A DNA stretch of 64,000 nucleotides from Nissolia schottii (lineage: Eukaryota; Streptophyta; Magnoliopsida; Fabales; Fabaceae): contig QANU01006361.1 in the NCBI GenBank assembly GCA_003254905.1, positions 288,532 to 352,531 of the forward strand. Direction: 5' to 3'. This document shows, in pieces, positions 12,000-26,674 of this stretch (position 1 is its first letter; each line of letters opens with the position of its first letter). Both the position numbers and the translations under genes were made by a program. The notes under the pieces were generated by a model that searched no databases, was not told where the DNA came from, and worked only from the letters and a program-made list of their open reading frames with translations.

Positions 12000-12558
12000 C
12001 ATTCATTCCTATTCCTTCCTTCCTCTTCCTTCTTCTTGCTTCATTCATTCCAAAATTACCTTCTTTCCTCCTCCTCCTCCTCCTCCTCCTTCCTTTGCGC
12101 TTCTCATGTTGTCATGCCGCGCCGCTCCAACCTGGTCGTGGTGGTGGGCTCAACCGCAATCAGGGGCTCGCCGCCAAGATAGATCTGGGTTCACTCCGCA
12201 AGTAGATTTGGGTTCACTCCCTCACTTTTGAATTTTTCTGTTTGCAGATCTGGAGGTATGACGGTGGTGATGGGGGGATCTGGAGGTGTTGGTGGTGGTG
12301 ATGGGTGGGGGGTTTGACAACGGTGGTGGCTTGGTGGTGTGTTGCGGATAGTGGTTGGTTTGCAGATGGAGGCATGTTGAGGGGAAAAATGTCAAGGATA
12401 AAGTTGTCAACAATAAAATATGGTATGGATAAAATAGAAAGCAAAAAATTTCATTAAAATTGTGTCTCTATATCAATCTGTGTCCTAGTAAAACATAGGT
12501 ACAAAAACTACATTAATTTTTTATTTTGGAACATAAATTTTTATACAAAAATACTACA
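12000..12558. repeat. GC-rich filler with CTC/GGT simple repeats between the direct repeats
   Basis: The segment contains TTCCTTCCTCTTCC and (CTC)n tracts near 12067-12090, then GC-rich sequence with GGTGGTGATGG-type repeats. Its composition is unlike the AT-rich surroundings. Frames are open only for short lengths (His/Pro/Ser-rich on either strand), so I do not call a gene. It could be captured host exon or 5'UTR sequence. Confidence 0.5.
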
Positions 12559-12770
12559 TGTATATCCAATTTTATACACTCATACATACACCAATAATAA
12601 TGCATAAACTTTATTCTCATCAGTGCACAAACATTACAAACTTATATATGATATTCTCAATTATACTTAATTAAGTGTACAAACATTACAGACATTAAAA
12701 CACAAGTTTTATGTATATTAATATAGGGTATATATATGGTATATATTTTTTGGTATACGTGTAGCAGGAC
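12559..12770 (+). repeat. Direct repeat copy B inside the Harbinger-type element
   Basis: This is the partner of 11782-11995. Its left end (CTACATGTATATCC) and its right end (reverse strand CTACACGTATACC) are inverted repeats, supporting the idea that the unit was a separate small TIR element. Confidence 0.8.
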
Positions 12771-12862
12771 TCATTTTTATATACGTCTCTATAATCAAAC
12801 AAGATTTTATGTCTTCATGTCCCTCTATTTGTGTATTGCACACACAACCAAACGCAACCTTA

Positions 12863-15488
<2,626 letters not shown>

Positions 15489-16536
15489 TTGGTGTTCATG
15501 TTTGATTCTGTCATGTAAAATTCAGAAGTTCCTTTTCAAGTTTTACTTTTCTTTATTTGATTGCAATTACTCTTTTTGAACATATGTATTACAAACACTT
15601 TACCTTCTTTTCCGGACAAATTCTGTAACGAGAAAAATATATAAAGCACTCATCGTTACTTGTATGTTGCTCAACATCTTTGTTTCTCTTAGGTACTATT
15701 AGTTAAGTAATGATTTTAATTATGAGTTTAATTTTAATGCATTGACAGTGTAAAAGATTTTACATAGTCATCCAATCAATTTATTTTGTTTGAATGACTT
15801 TTCAAGTAGTCGAAGTGATAACAATGTAAAACTCATTTACATTATAAGTGTTTTTCAATTGATCTTTCAATTATTGTCAAAGTTTTTTTTTTACTATTAT
15901 CATTAATCATGTTTTAGATTCTTTCCAAGTATTTTGTCATTTGAGTTTAAAAAGACTGACAAATTAAGACGATAAAATTATTTATGAATAATTGATATTG
16001 TGAAAACATGTAACTTGAATTTTCAAAGACAAACCACATAAAATCTCCGATTCAACTTTTGGTGTTAGATATAATAAATTAAAATTGATAATCGTGAAAT
16101 CTTGTCTAGAGATTCACAACATCACACATTCAAGTTTTGAGTTCCAAACCATATGAGAAGATTTGTATGTTCGTTTGTTTCTTCTCTATGTGTTGAGTTA
16201 TACATGGTGAAAAAATAATGTAATGCACATTTGAAATATCTTACATATACTTCAAAATGATGGGTTGCTGCTTAAGTACACTGCAATCTCGGACGAGTTT
16301 GACTTCTAATGCTAGAGATTCTAATTCTAAAATCACTATTTCGAGGAAGATTTCACCTAACTGCTAACAATTACTGATATGAAATACATATAAAAGTGTC
16401 GAAAGATGTGAACAACAATGATTATTTCTAACATATTTCCTTGTAAGAGTCCAATAATCGTAACATAAGAAACATTCTCGTATAAAATAATACCTTTTTA
16501 TAATAATTAAAATAGATAGCACCAACGATCATCCAA
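15489..16536. other. 3' flank of ROP and intergenic DNA
   Basis: The first 200 bases are the probable ROP 3'UTR (T-rich, with AATATATAAAG near 15637). The rest is AT-rich with no gene. A short dispersed repeat (15722-15852) is listed separately. Confidence 0.4.
15722..15852 (+). repeat. Dispersed repeat, copy 1 (inverted partner at 17068-17232)
   Basis: The string TGAGTTTAATTTTAATGCAT and following GTGTAAAAGATTTTACA recur on the opposite strand near 17.2 kb as TGAGTTTAATTTTGATGCAC and TATAAAAGATTTTATA. The two copies are diverged and lie on either side of the tRNA gene. They are probably a MITE family. Confidence 0.5.
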
Positions 16537-16609
16537 GCGCCTGTAGCTCAGTGGATAGAGCGTCTGTTTCCTAAGCAGAAAGTCGTAGGTTCGACCCCTA
16601 CCTGGCGCG
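16537..16609 (+). tRNA. tRNA-Arg (anticodon CCU)
   Basis: This 73-nt sequence folds as a complete cloverleaf. The acceptor stem is GCGCCTG with CTGGCGC (one U-U mismatch at the sixth pair), the D-arm holds GCTCAGTGGATAGAGC (A box TAGCTCAGTGG), the anticodon stem is TCTGT/GCAGA with loop TTCCTAA giving anticodon CCU, and the T-arm is GTAGG-TTCGACC-CCTAC (B box GGTTCGACCCC). There is no intron and no encoded CCA, as expected for a nuclear plant tRNA. A T-run near 16629 may terminate Pol III. Confidence 0.96.
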
Positions 16610-18552
16610 TTGTTATTCACAATCCATTCTTTTACAATGATGTATGAATAAATCCATGCTTCTGGTGGCTTCAACTAATGTTTTATTTTCCAATCTCCGA
16701 ATTTACTTGAAAATAGGGATTCCAATTTACCAAGACAAGAAGAAAAAGGAATTAAAGAGATTTCAATTGGATTAATAAGCACATAGTTTGTTCATGCCAA
16801 AGCTCAACATTCCTTGGCTTAATCCAAACTTGCAAAAGCGATGATGACCAACTTGGATTGCAACTAGAGTGTGTTTCGTGGTAGTAATATACTAATAATA
16901 TCAAGACTTGTCCTTTCTTTTTCTGTCTGCTGTGAAATTGAATAACTATATGATAAATATGCGCTGAATGTATATGGATTAATTCAAACTTCAGGCCAAA
17001 TAATAAAAGGTGTGGTTGAATTATTATACACATCAAAAAAAAATTATTAGGAATTAACTTAAATATATTCAAGGTGTAAAAAAGTTTTGCATTATTATTT
17101 AATTACAATGTAAAAAAGTTTTACACAAATAAATTAGTAAAGATAGTTAACCCACTACTATTTAAAAGGTCATTTTCAATCGTATAAAATCTTTTATATT
17201 ATTAGTGCATCAAAATTAAACTCAAATTATTATTGCAAGAGGTGGCTGAATTTTCTCCTTTTACCTAAAACGAACTAATCAAAACAATGAAAATGTTTTC
17301 TATAGCTACTTGTACATTTTAATGATGGATACATATGATGTGCAAATATTGAATTCCAATACCTCTAAGCAACTTAAAAAGGAATAAGTGCTCAGTGAGA
17401 CCACGTCAACAAAAAAAAAATGCTCAGTGAGATAAATTAAGGAAGAAGAGATTCAAATTATTTGAAAATACTAAGCTTTTACCACAAGCATGAAGTTATT
17501 ATATATTTTTTTTTATTGAAGCATGAAGTTATTATATGTTCGAGCGTATAAATAACAATCATTCCTTGTGTCTGATTACACAAATTTCACAATGAGATTT
17601 GTACTACTTTAAAAAAATATTTCATAAAAATATTATAATTTGTTATGAGCCCAGAGACACAAATATCGCTCAAACATTATAATATATTTCTTATTAAAAT
17701 AGTTAAGTTAGTTTAGTACTCTACATGCATTAAGAAAAAAGTCATTTCGGTGAGATGTTTAAATAATATATATAAAGTTTAGACGTTCAAAATCCAATAC
17801 CACTTATGTAATTGGTATAAAAGTTTTTTTTTAAAGAAAAAAATACAGGTTTTTGATTTCTCAATGTACTCTTCTCTGTTTTTTTTTCCCTTTGAATTTA
17901 GTGGGACACCCTAAGGCTCCACTTTATGGTGTGGGGTATCTCCTAAATTACTAAAACAAAATGTTTTTATAAAAAAAAAATAAGATTTTTAAAACACACC
18001 AATAAGAAGGGAAAAAAAATTGAGAAGCAACCTTTAATCAAGGCTTTTTTTTTTTTTCCATTTTCTTGTCTAACATTTCTTTTGGGGGTTGATTTGTTTG
18101 CTCTTTTTTCCTTTATTTGATCAATTGAGCAAAAATTGCCTTGCATGATTCCCTTGAATCTTGATGTTGAAGGAAAAGTAAAAAGACGCAAACAAACCAA
18201 ACCAACCCCACTTGTTATTATTATTAATAATTAACAATTATTTTATTAATCATTATTATAGTAAAGAAAAGTACATGAAGGTTGCAACTTAGTAATAGTA
18301 GTAAGAAGAGATCATTCATCATTTGAGCTTTGAAAGCTTCTCTCTCTTGGCAATACGCGCCTCTACGTTCCTTACCAGTGCACGTTACACGCCTTCTCTG
18401 AAAAAAGTTTCAAACTTTAATAAACCCAGTCACCAAATCGAAGGCCCCTTAAAAGCATCTATAGAAAAACCCCACCTTCACCACCCATTTTGATTTCACT
18501 GCATTTTTCGATCGAATTCAATTCCCATTCATTCTTGGTTTCAGTTTTTCAA
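16610..18552. other. Intergenic; promoter and 5'UTR of the RabA1 gene at the right end
   Basis: I see no gene between the tRNA and RabA1. The region is AT-rich with many A- and T-runs. From about 18330 it becomes CT-rich and probably holds the RabA1 transcription start and 5'UTR. A dispersed repeat copy lies at 17068-17232. Confidence 0.4.
17068..17232 (-). repeat. Dispersed repeat, copy 2 (inverted relative to 15722-15852)
   Basis: On the minus strand this reads TGAGTTTAATTTTGATGCAC followed by TAAAAGATTTTATA, matching copy 1. The left part carries two AATGTAAAAAAGTTTTACA-like units. Confidence 0.5.
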
Positions 18553-20451
18553 ATGGGTTCTACGAATTACAGAGCTGAGGAAGACTACGACTACTTGTAC
18601 AAGGTGGTGCTGATCGGGGACTCTGGTGTGGGCAAGTCCAACCTGTTGTCGAGGTTCACCAGGAACGAGTTCTCCTTGGATTCCAAGTCCACCATTGGCG
18701 TCGAATTCGCCACCCGCACCGTCCATGTCCATGACAAGGTCGTCAAGGCTCAAATTTGGGACACTGCTGGTCAAGAAAGGTCTTTCCTTTTTCTTTCCCT
18801 CCTTACTCTCATGATCTCATCTCTTTTCCAAATCTTGGGGTTTCGTTCTTTCGAGATCAATGTGTGTGTTTGTGTTGGATTTGATTCCCCCAGTGATGAA
18901 TTGAGTTGTGCAAAATGCATAAATGAGTGATCTTTTTTGGTTTTGTGGTGGTTGTGGCTTGTGGGGTGGTTGGTTTTGATCTTGATGATCAGGACACTGG
19001 ATCACTGATCAATGCTCTGTTTGAGACAGGGGATTTTGTGTGCATGAGGATTTGTTGTAGGATACAGAACAGATCCAGCGTTTTTTTTTTTCTTTTCTCG
19101 GGCAGGATTGATTAGTGTTAGTAATGTTGCTATTTCTTCCTCTTTATGACATAGTTTTTGATGGATGTGTGACAGTTGATTGCATTCATGGTCATGTAAA
19201 TAGTAGATGAGTTTAAGAATGCTTGAATTGAAATGTTAGTTCTTCCCTTTGTTGGGGGATTCAAGCTCATCCCAGTGGATCTGGTTGGTGGGAATGCAAA
19301 TTGTTGTGTAGTAAATGGTTGCTTGCTGCATATAGAAGAGATTTCGAGAAACTGTAGCCTGATCATTGTTTATTTCTTTAACATCCATTGAGTTTTGCAC
19401 AAAGTTGCAATTTGTTCAATGCGTTAAGGTGCTGCTTTGTGATGACATGTTGTTCTAGACATGTTTCGGGAAGCATTATACAGATCATAACTCTATAATA
19501 TAAAACATTTCTACAGCTATGAGAAGTTGACTGCATGACTTCTCAAGTTTTGCTTGTTTTTATATTGCCCATACTTAAGGCACTTATTTGAAATGATGTG
19601 AGGAGCTAAACGAAAAATAATCTTTCTCAAACATTCCTTGGATTAAAGTATGATTGTTCCAATTTTCTGATCAATACTTAATGAATTGGACTATTGGCTC
19701 TGTGTGAATTGCTGCTAAACCATTTTGAATTGGGATTTAATGTGATGCTTCGGTTCATTTTCATCTGCCAATGAAAATGGTATACTCACATGTGCACTAA
19801 CATGGTGTGACACACGTGATGAGAGTGGGAGGGAAGGGAGAATGTGTGTGCTGCTGTATCTGTATGAAATGGATCATATAAATTAAGAGAAAAGAATGAA
19901 TTTAGAAAAAACCCTTTTTACAATCAACATGGTACTAATCAAACCTATGCATACATTGCACATTTTATACTCATTCCTCAATGCTATATTTATCTCTCAC
20001 TCTCTTTATTTACCACAGATATCGAGCAATCACGAGTGCCTATTACCGAGGGGCCGTTGGTGCATTGGTTGTGTATGATGTTAGCAGGCATGTGACCTTC
20101 GAAAACGTGGAGAGATGGCTGAAGGAGCTAAGGGACCACACCGAGTCCAACATTGTGATCATGCTCGTTGGGAACAAGGCAGATCTCCGGCACCTGCGAG
20201 CCGTGTCCGAGGCCGAAGCCAAGGAATTCGCCGAGAAAGAGAACACATACTTCATGGAGACCTCTGCACTTGAGTCCCTGAATGTGGAGAATGCCTTCAC
20301 AGAAGTGCTGACTCAGATCTACAATGTTGTTAGTAGGAAGACACTTGATGTTGGGAATGATTCTGCTGCCTTGCCTAAGGGGCAAACCATCAATCTTGGC
20401 AGCAAAGATGATGTCTCAGCTGTTAAAAAGACTGGATGCTGCTCTGCTTAG
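18553..20451 (+). CDS. RabA1 (Rab11-type) small GTPase, 2 exons
   Basis: Exon 1 is 18553-18779 and exon 2 is 20019-20451, giving 219 residues. The 1.24-kb intron is GT-AG and splits the Arg codon right after GQE in phase 2, a position typical of plant RabA genes. Visible motifs are the P-loop GDSGVGKS (residues 22-29), the effector loop [18 protein letters not shown] (69-76), GNKADL (127-132) and ETSAL (156-160). The C-terminus GCCSA carries the double Cys for geranylgeranylation by RabGGTase. RabA1 proteins act at the trans-Golgi network and recycling endosome in secretion to the plasma membrane and cell plate. The hypervariable tail (about residues 184-214) should decide which RABA1 paralogue it is. 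Confidence 0.96.
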
Positions 20452-21226
20452 TCTTGTTGAGAGATAAATGAGAGGAAGGTCATAGAGTGAGATAGTATAC
20501 TGTCACATTTTGGGATATCCATATATGAACGCTTGATACCTACTTCGTTTTTGGTTTTTGACATTTTTTCCCATTTTGGGGAGTTTATTATTTGACCATC
20601 TTCTATTGATTGGTGATATATGTGGATTGCTGGAGCACTTTTGGCTTTCAAAATTCAAACAAATAAATAGATGATGGGTCAAGTGCAAACAGTAGGAATG
20701 ATTTTTGAGTTTGCAAAACGTATATATTCTTGACCATACAATGAATAGTATTTCAATTATAAGCAGTGGGTCCTTCTAAGATGTAGGTTGGGTATCCGTG
20801 ACCTATCATATCAGAATTGAGTAGAGGAGCTTTTGTGTCAACACAAGTATTTGAAGTGATTCAAAGCTTGTTAGAATTGCAGTGACATAATCTATGAAAC
20901 CTGTAAGGTGATTTCACATCAACAAAAAAATCTAAATTAATTTTTGGGTTTTGACTAAACCAAAAACAATGATTTTTCACGATTTCAATTCAATTAATCT
21001 CTTGTTTTGCAGTCAGATAACACGGTTTTTGGCTCTTCGATTTTGGAATCAAGAGCCTTACAAAACCCTAAAGGCATTCAAATGAAATTCAAACAAAGAA
21101 TATGATTTTAGATTTTCGAACAAAGAAGGATGAGAAAGTTAGGGTTCTTTGATCTTAATCTCGATCTATATCATGAGAAAGAAGGATGATCATTTTGATC
21201 AATCTATATCCCAATCTACTCAATAC
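20452..21226. other. RabA1 3'UTR and intergenic DNA
   Basis: The first 200 bases are the probable 3'UTR. The remainder has no gene; part of it (about 20930-21226) may be decayed transposon sequence into which the TRIM-like element inserted. Confidence 0.4.
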
Positions 21227-21231
21227 ATTGA

Positions 21232-21609
21232 TGTTATAGACTGGGCCATTAAGGCCCATCTTGGAACCTAAACCCGAAGGTCCGCAGATCAACCCGACTA
21301 GAGTTATCACCCCGCCAACGATCAGAGAGATTCTCGGCTCATGATATCCTCCCTTCGGCAAGCAACGATCCACTATCCTCGGAGGCCAACTCAACGGAAA
21401 GATCCCCGAGATAGTGGAATTCACGGCCACCACTCAGGTATTTAAACTTAAGCAGCACACCAGGTACGACTAGAGCACATTCTCCCCTTGATTCCCCTAT
21501 TGCTTCGAACTTTCACTGACTTGAGCGTCGAAGTCCTTGCAGGTACCCGTCCCGGTGACCTCAAACCCGCAGAGGAGCTCCAGGATCTAAATTGTACCCC
21601 TTCGGTACA
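21232..21609 (+). repeat. Left LTR of the TRIM-like element
   Basis: This repeat starts TGTTATAGACTGGGCC and ends TTCGGTACA. A TATTTAAAC box lies near 21440. It differs from the right LTR at scattered positions. Confidence 0.85.
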
Positions 21610-21679
21610 TTGACATCATCTGTGGGGACTTTTTACGGCATCCCACACCTTTTTTCGACCCTGAAGAATCTCTGCCACC

Positions 21680-21940
21680 ATGCCACCCAAACACACCATA
21701 AAAACATACCGTGTTGCAACATCCAGGGAGACCCGCAGATCAATATCCGTAGGAACCCATGTTCCACCTTCCAAACTATCTTCACCTTCTCCTGAGCCAA
21801 TAGCATCCCCACCTCTCCCTAAACAAATCCCACCCCCACCACCCAGCCAACCGCAAGGCCCAACTATTGACAGTGATCTGCCCCTCCCCCAGACCTTGCT
21901 GATGTGGTCAGGAACCAGGCAGAGAAGATCGCACGACTGA
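21680..21940 (+). other. Short Pro-rich open frame inside the TRIM-like element
   Basis: An 86-codon frame begins MPPKHTIKTYRVATSRETRR and continues Ser/Pro-rich (PPPPPSQPQGP). It sits where gag would start but has no recognisable capsid or zinc-knuckle motif. It may be a gag remnant or chance. Confidence 0.3.
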
Positions 21941-22218
21941 AAATGGCTCTACTACAACTAGCATAGATAGAAGAGAAGAGGAAGAAGCAAAGAAAAATTT
22001 GCGTTGCGGGTGAGAAAGCCAAGAAGGTCGTGGAGTGGAAACAAAAGCATATCATAAAAAAGGCTTGCGAGAGGGAGCACCACATTGACGGTCTTAACTG
22101 CAATGATGGCCAAAGTCAATCATTGAAAAACGAAGAGGCACAGAACAAATTCGTGACGACACATGTATCTAACTCGGACCACGGAGCTTTACTTCGCACT
22201 CCGAGCTGGGGGGGCTCC

Positions 22219-22595
22219 TGTTATAGACTGGGCCATTAAGGCCCATCCTGGAACTTAAACCCGAAAATTCGTGGATCAACCCGACCCGAGTTATCACCCC
22301 ACCAACGATCAAAGAGATTCTCGGCCCATGATATCCTCCCTCCAGCGAGCAATGCTCCACGATCCTTAGAGGCCAACTCAACAGAAAGATCCCTCGGATA
22401 GTAGAATTCACGGCCACCACTCAGGTATTTAAACCTAAGTAGCACACCAAGTACGCCTAGAACCTATTTCCCCCTTTATTTCCCTATTGCTTCGAACCTT
22501 CATTGACTTGAGCATCGGGGTCCTTGCCAGTACCCGTCCCGGCGACCCTGAATCCGCAGAAGAGCTTAGGATTCAAATTGTACGCCTTTGGTACA
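22219..22595 (+). repeat. Right LTR of the TRIM-like element
   Basis: This is the direct repeat partner of 21232-21609, ending TTTGGTACA. Confidence 0.85.
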
Positions 22596-22601
22596 AATTG
22601 A

Positions 22602-23048
22602 TAAACACAAAATCTCTTAACAAAATTTAAAAATAGTCAGTCTAAATTAAAAATCACAGATTAAATGCCCTAGGGTTGATGCATTTTCCTTTTAAATCAC
22701 CTATTATCCCAACCGACATAATTTATAGTTAGAATCAAAGATCAAACATTGCAATTATACAAATTGTTAAACTTGGATCGTGAATCTTGACTCTGATCAT
22801 GGCATGCAAACAAATCAGAAGATTGAGTGTGAAGGTTACCTAGAACTATTGAGAAACACAATTTGATTCATTCTTGGATCTAGATTAGCGAAATAAACTT
22901 CTTGTGTTTCAGATACAGACGAAATGTGATATATCTCAATGGGGCCTATTTATAGGTCTACAAAAATGGGCCTTTTCTTGTGTTAGTTTACTAAATGACC
23001 AAATCTGCCCATTATAACAAAGCCGATAGACAAGTCCATATCATATCC
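22602..23048. other. Intergenic, no gene seen
   Basis: This is AT-rich sequence continuing the pre-insertion flank of the TRIM-like element. I recognise nothing in it. Confidence 0.4.
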
Positions 23049-23056
23049 CCTTGTAT

Positions 23057-23833
23057 TAGGGGTGGAAATGAGCTGAGCCGAACTAGACTTTAGCTTAAAT
23101 AGGTCTGACTTGCTTCTAAATTATTTAGTCTGGATCTATTACTCATCATAGGATTTTTTTTAGGCTCGACTTGACATTTTTACAAGCTTACCCTAACCTG
23201 AAAGCCTATTTACAAGCTTACTTGAAATAAAGTAAAATAAAAGGTTTACATATCATTGACGATATATATACAATGTATCTAATTAAGTCATTAACAATAA
23301 ATATAGGAAACACTATTTTTTCAGCTATTTAAGATTAACACAACCAAAATAAGCATGAAAGAAGATGAATTATACTAGTAACTAAGAAAGAATACTATTT
23401 TACAAATACTGAAGTGATATAATAAGAGAAAACAGATTAATAGACATTATACAACAAACGAAAAAATAAAGCATTAGGTGCCTAGGTCTGAGACAAAGAT
23501 ATGAAGAATCAAAGAAGAATGTCTGACTTTATTTCTAAGGAAGTGAGAGGGAAATAAGAAACAAAAAAGATTTTGAATATGATTAGGTCATATTATAGGA
23601 ATATGATAGGATTTTTTATATTCAAGAATAGGAAAGATATATATATTTTTATAAATAGGCTTACCTATTAGACCTAATAATCTTTTTTATCGTAGGGTTT
23701 GCCATATTTAGTTAAAAAGACTTTTTTAAAAATCTTCACCTGACTTGTTTATTAAATAGGTTATGCCGAACTAGACCATAAATGAGTTGGACCAAAGGCC
23801 TCCAACAGGTAGTCTGACTTAATTTCACCCCTA
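23057..23833. mobile_element. hAT-like non-autonomous element
   Basis: The left end TAGGGGTGGAAATGAG and the right end (reverse strand TAGGGGTGAAATTAAG) form terminal inverted repeats of the (C/T)AGGGGTG type common in plant hAT elements. An 8-bp direct repeat with two mismatches flanks it: CCTTGTAT (23049-23056) and CCTTACAT (23834-23841). The 777-bp interior has no transposase frame. Confidence 0.7.
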
Positions 23834-23841
23834 CCTTACAT

Positions 23842-26674
23842 AATTAAACCCAAAAATAATACAAATCACAAAATTGGGCAAAACATAATGATTTTCCATA
23901 TATAACAGTGATTGTAGCCTCTTAATTATTTAACTTAATTATCTTTTTAACAATCTTTATGAATGACGTTTGGCATTCATATTCTTTTTTATTCTTATTT
24001 TGCCTCCCAAAATTATCTAGTGTCTTCATGTGACTATTAGAATGATAATTAGGCAACATAATAAAGAGGCTTTAGTGTTACTCTAAAAACTAATAAAAGG
24101 CATGCTACTGCTAGCTTATTTTTTGACAAAGAGAAAGAATTGTAGCTAAATATTCTGCGTAGCAAATCTCTAAATTAGTCTCTCTTAAAATTTCATGTGA
24201 TTAAATTAGTCCATTTAAAAATGAAATAAATAAAAAAATATGCCTTTGTTAAATTTAAATGTGAGACACGTTAGTCCTTCACAATTAAACATTAATGTAA
24301 ATTGGTTCCTAATAAAAGAAATATACAAATTATTTCTTCTTTTTTTTTAAGTAAGGATCAATTTAAGTTATTTATAAATTTTCAAAAACCAATTTATCAA
24401 ATATATTTTTCTCTTCATTAGAGATTAATTTAAAATGTGTGTCAATAGAAGAATTAAAATGTTCTACGTTAAATTTTGACATAACCTATTTACTTATCTC
24501 ATTTTCAATGAACTAATTTCACCGACTAAGACTTAAAATATACTCATAGTAAGAAAAATAACAAGAATGAGGCCTACAACTGTTAAAAGTTGTGCTCAGA
24601 AAGTCTCAAAGTGTGCATGACTTAATTGGACCTAAAGCTTGTTTGATAAGTTAAGGATATCAATTTGGATGTCCATGATTGAGACAATTTTGTCTATTTT
24701 GTTTTGTTGGATGGATGGCTACGTACTTCTTCACCGAAATGTATGGTGGGGACAGTGTTGGATGTAGAGAGAAGATTTGAGTGTCTGCAAAGTGGGCTTT
24801 CTAAGATGGGGGGCCATGCAGACAATACAAACTGCTATTTCTCTCACTACAAAGAGGAGAAAAGCAACCAAGCAAGCTGAATTAAGCAAGAGAACAGAGC
24901 GAGGGGGAACTGGGAAGAGGCACCAAGAAGAGAAGGAAAAGAAGAGAGGGAAGTGGAGTGGTTGTCAGCTGTCTATTTTTTTTTTTTAAATGGAAAAATT
25001 AATAAGTACTTTTATGAGTTTAAAATAAAAATATTTCATTAAAAATGTAATATTTGTTTATGTTTTCAATGCATTCAATACATAAAAAATGTCTAAATCT
25101 TGTTATTTTAAGCTTTTTACCAAATGTTCTAAGATACATTATTTAGCAAAACCTTTCTTTAATATTAATTTTGGTCATGAGCTTTCTGGGCTTAGATCCC
25201 TTTTTCTCTTTTACTTTATTGGGTGATACTGTAACACTTTTGAATCCATATGAACTAAATCTGTGATAAGAAGAAGGAGGAAGATGACAGATTTTTTCTG
25301 TGCGCGTAGGTGAACGGATTTGTCAACGAGTTTTGCTTTTTGACAAAACCTGTTGATAACCGGTTTTGTAAAAAGAGTCATCCGAACCAATAAAACCAGT
25401 TTAGTTATGATTTGTTGTCAAATAACTGGTTTAAAAAAAAAAGTGGTTTCAATTCTAGTTCTGGACAGCCGAACCAATTTTTTCACACACCTTCAAAGAG
25501 AAATTTTTGGTTGCTCAAAGAGCAAGCCAAACTCTATTCTATTTTGTTGTCATTTTAGCATTATGTTCCTCTAGATTTTTAGTTTTAAATATTAAAAAAA
25601 AGTTGGTCATGGTTACCTTTACTGGTGTGTATATCAACCATAATAACTTTACAAAAATAAAATTTTACCTAAAAAAATTTCTAAGCAGTAAAGATTCTTC
25701 CATTTTTCTCTCCCTTACGTTCTTCTCTACTCTGTAACATGTTTCTCATCTCTCTCGTTTTTTTCCACAATTCAAAACGATAACCCTCACGACAATGTAA
25801 TACAAATGCATTTTTTTCCCCTTCTCTTCAAGTTCTCTACTTGAAAAGCTTGCAGTTGGGATCATCATAAAGTTGTTTGCTTTGATAAATCCAACTTCAA
25901 ATTTCACTTTCTTCAACACCATTATTACTAATTCATTCCTTTATTAGCTTGTTATTCAATTGTTTGTTAGTCAAGATATAAATCCCGGATGTATATCATT
26001 AGTTTGGTAAGATACAATACCATTTTTAATCTCTGTATAAGCAAAAACTTAAGTCAATCATTTTTAGTGCCTTTACAATTTGGTAAAGCTTGATTGAATT
26101 CGTGTTGCTCATAATATAACAAAGTCATTATTTTCATATTTTTTTTTTTCAAAATCATTACAATCAATAGGCTCAAACTACATGAATCATGTCGTGAGCA
26201 AATGTTTATAGTACAAAAAATATGTCAAAATACAAACCAAAACCCAAAAACCATAATCACAAATTCACTAAGAAATTTTTGAGCATCCTTACACCTTGTG
26301 TTTAGAGATCAAATCAAACTTGACTAATGACCATAATTAATCAAACAAAAACATCATCAAAGATAGTAAACACCCGCAAAAAATGCAACAGCAACAATAG
26401 TATTTAACTAGCAACTCCAACGTGTCGAAAGAATATATGGCTCCAGATCTAAACTTTTGGTATATGCTCCAAACGAAACATTGCAACATAAATCAACGGG
26501 AAAAACCCCAATTTCAAAGACATGCAAACAGTAAAAGCCATAGTTATTAAACTCGATCCGGGGGTTTAACCCGGTCACCTCATTGGGTTACTAGGTTATT
26601 GTTCGCTAGCTGTAAAATCCGATATAATTAAATAAATATATTAAATTCAAATAAATACAATGAAATGATACAAA
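23842..26674. other. Long AT-rich intergenic stretch
   Basis: I see no gene here. Repeated short phrases such as TTAAATTAGTC and TAATTTAA near 24170-24520 suggest decayed MITEs. Near 26545-26640 the strings GATCCGGGGGTTTAACCCGG and GGGTTACTAGGTTATTG resemble the GAACCGG-type elements seen at 43.3 kb. The open frames at 24777-24989 and 25353-25737 look like AT-rich or simple-sequence noise. Confidence 0.4.

Larger units (their letters stand above)
11512..12859. mobile_element. Tourist/PIF-Harbinger-type non-autonomous element, composite
   Basis: The termini are GGTCGCGTTTGGTTA and, on the other strand, GGTTGCGTTTGGTTG, close to the Tourist consensus GGGNNTGTTTGGTT. The trinucleotide TTA flanks both ends (11509-11511 and 12860-12862), the target-site duplication expected of this superfamily. 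At 1348 bp it is large for a MITE because it carries a 0.2-kb sequence twice in direct orientation, with a GC-rich, coding-like segment between the copies. No transposase was recognised. Confidence 0.75.
21232..22596 (+). mobile_element. TRIM-like miniature LTR retrotransposon with both LTRs
   Basis: Two direct repeats of about 378 bp (21232-21609 and 22219-22595), each running from TGTTATAGACTGGGCC to GGTACA, flank only about 0.6 kb. After the left LTR comes TTGACATCATCTGTGGGGAC, resembling the primer-binding site TTGGCGCCGTCTGTGGGGA. A G-rich polypurine-like GCTGGGGGGGCTCC precedes the right LTR. The pentamer ATTGA flanks the element (21227-21231 and 22597-22601, with one extra base on the right). 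There is no pol. It is therefore a non-autonomous element dependent on another for transposition. Confidence 0.85.

Noticed and set aside
24777-24989. Lys/Arg/Glu-rich 70-codon frame
   Set aside because: The composition comes from a purine-rich GAGAGG/AAGAAG tract; no conserved content.
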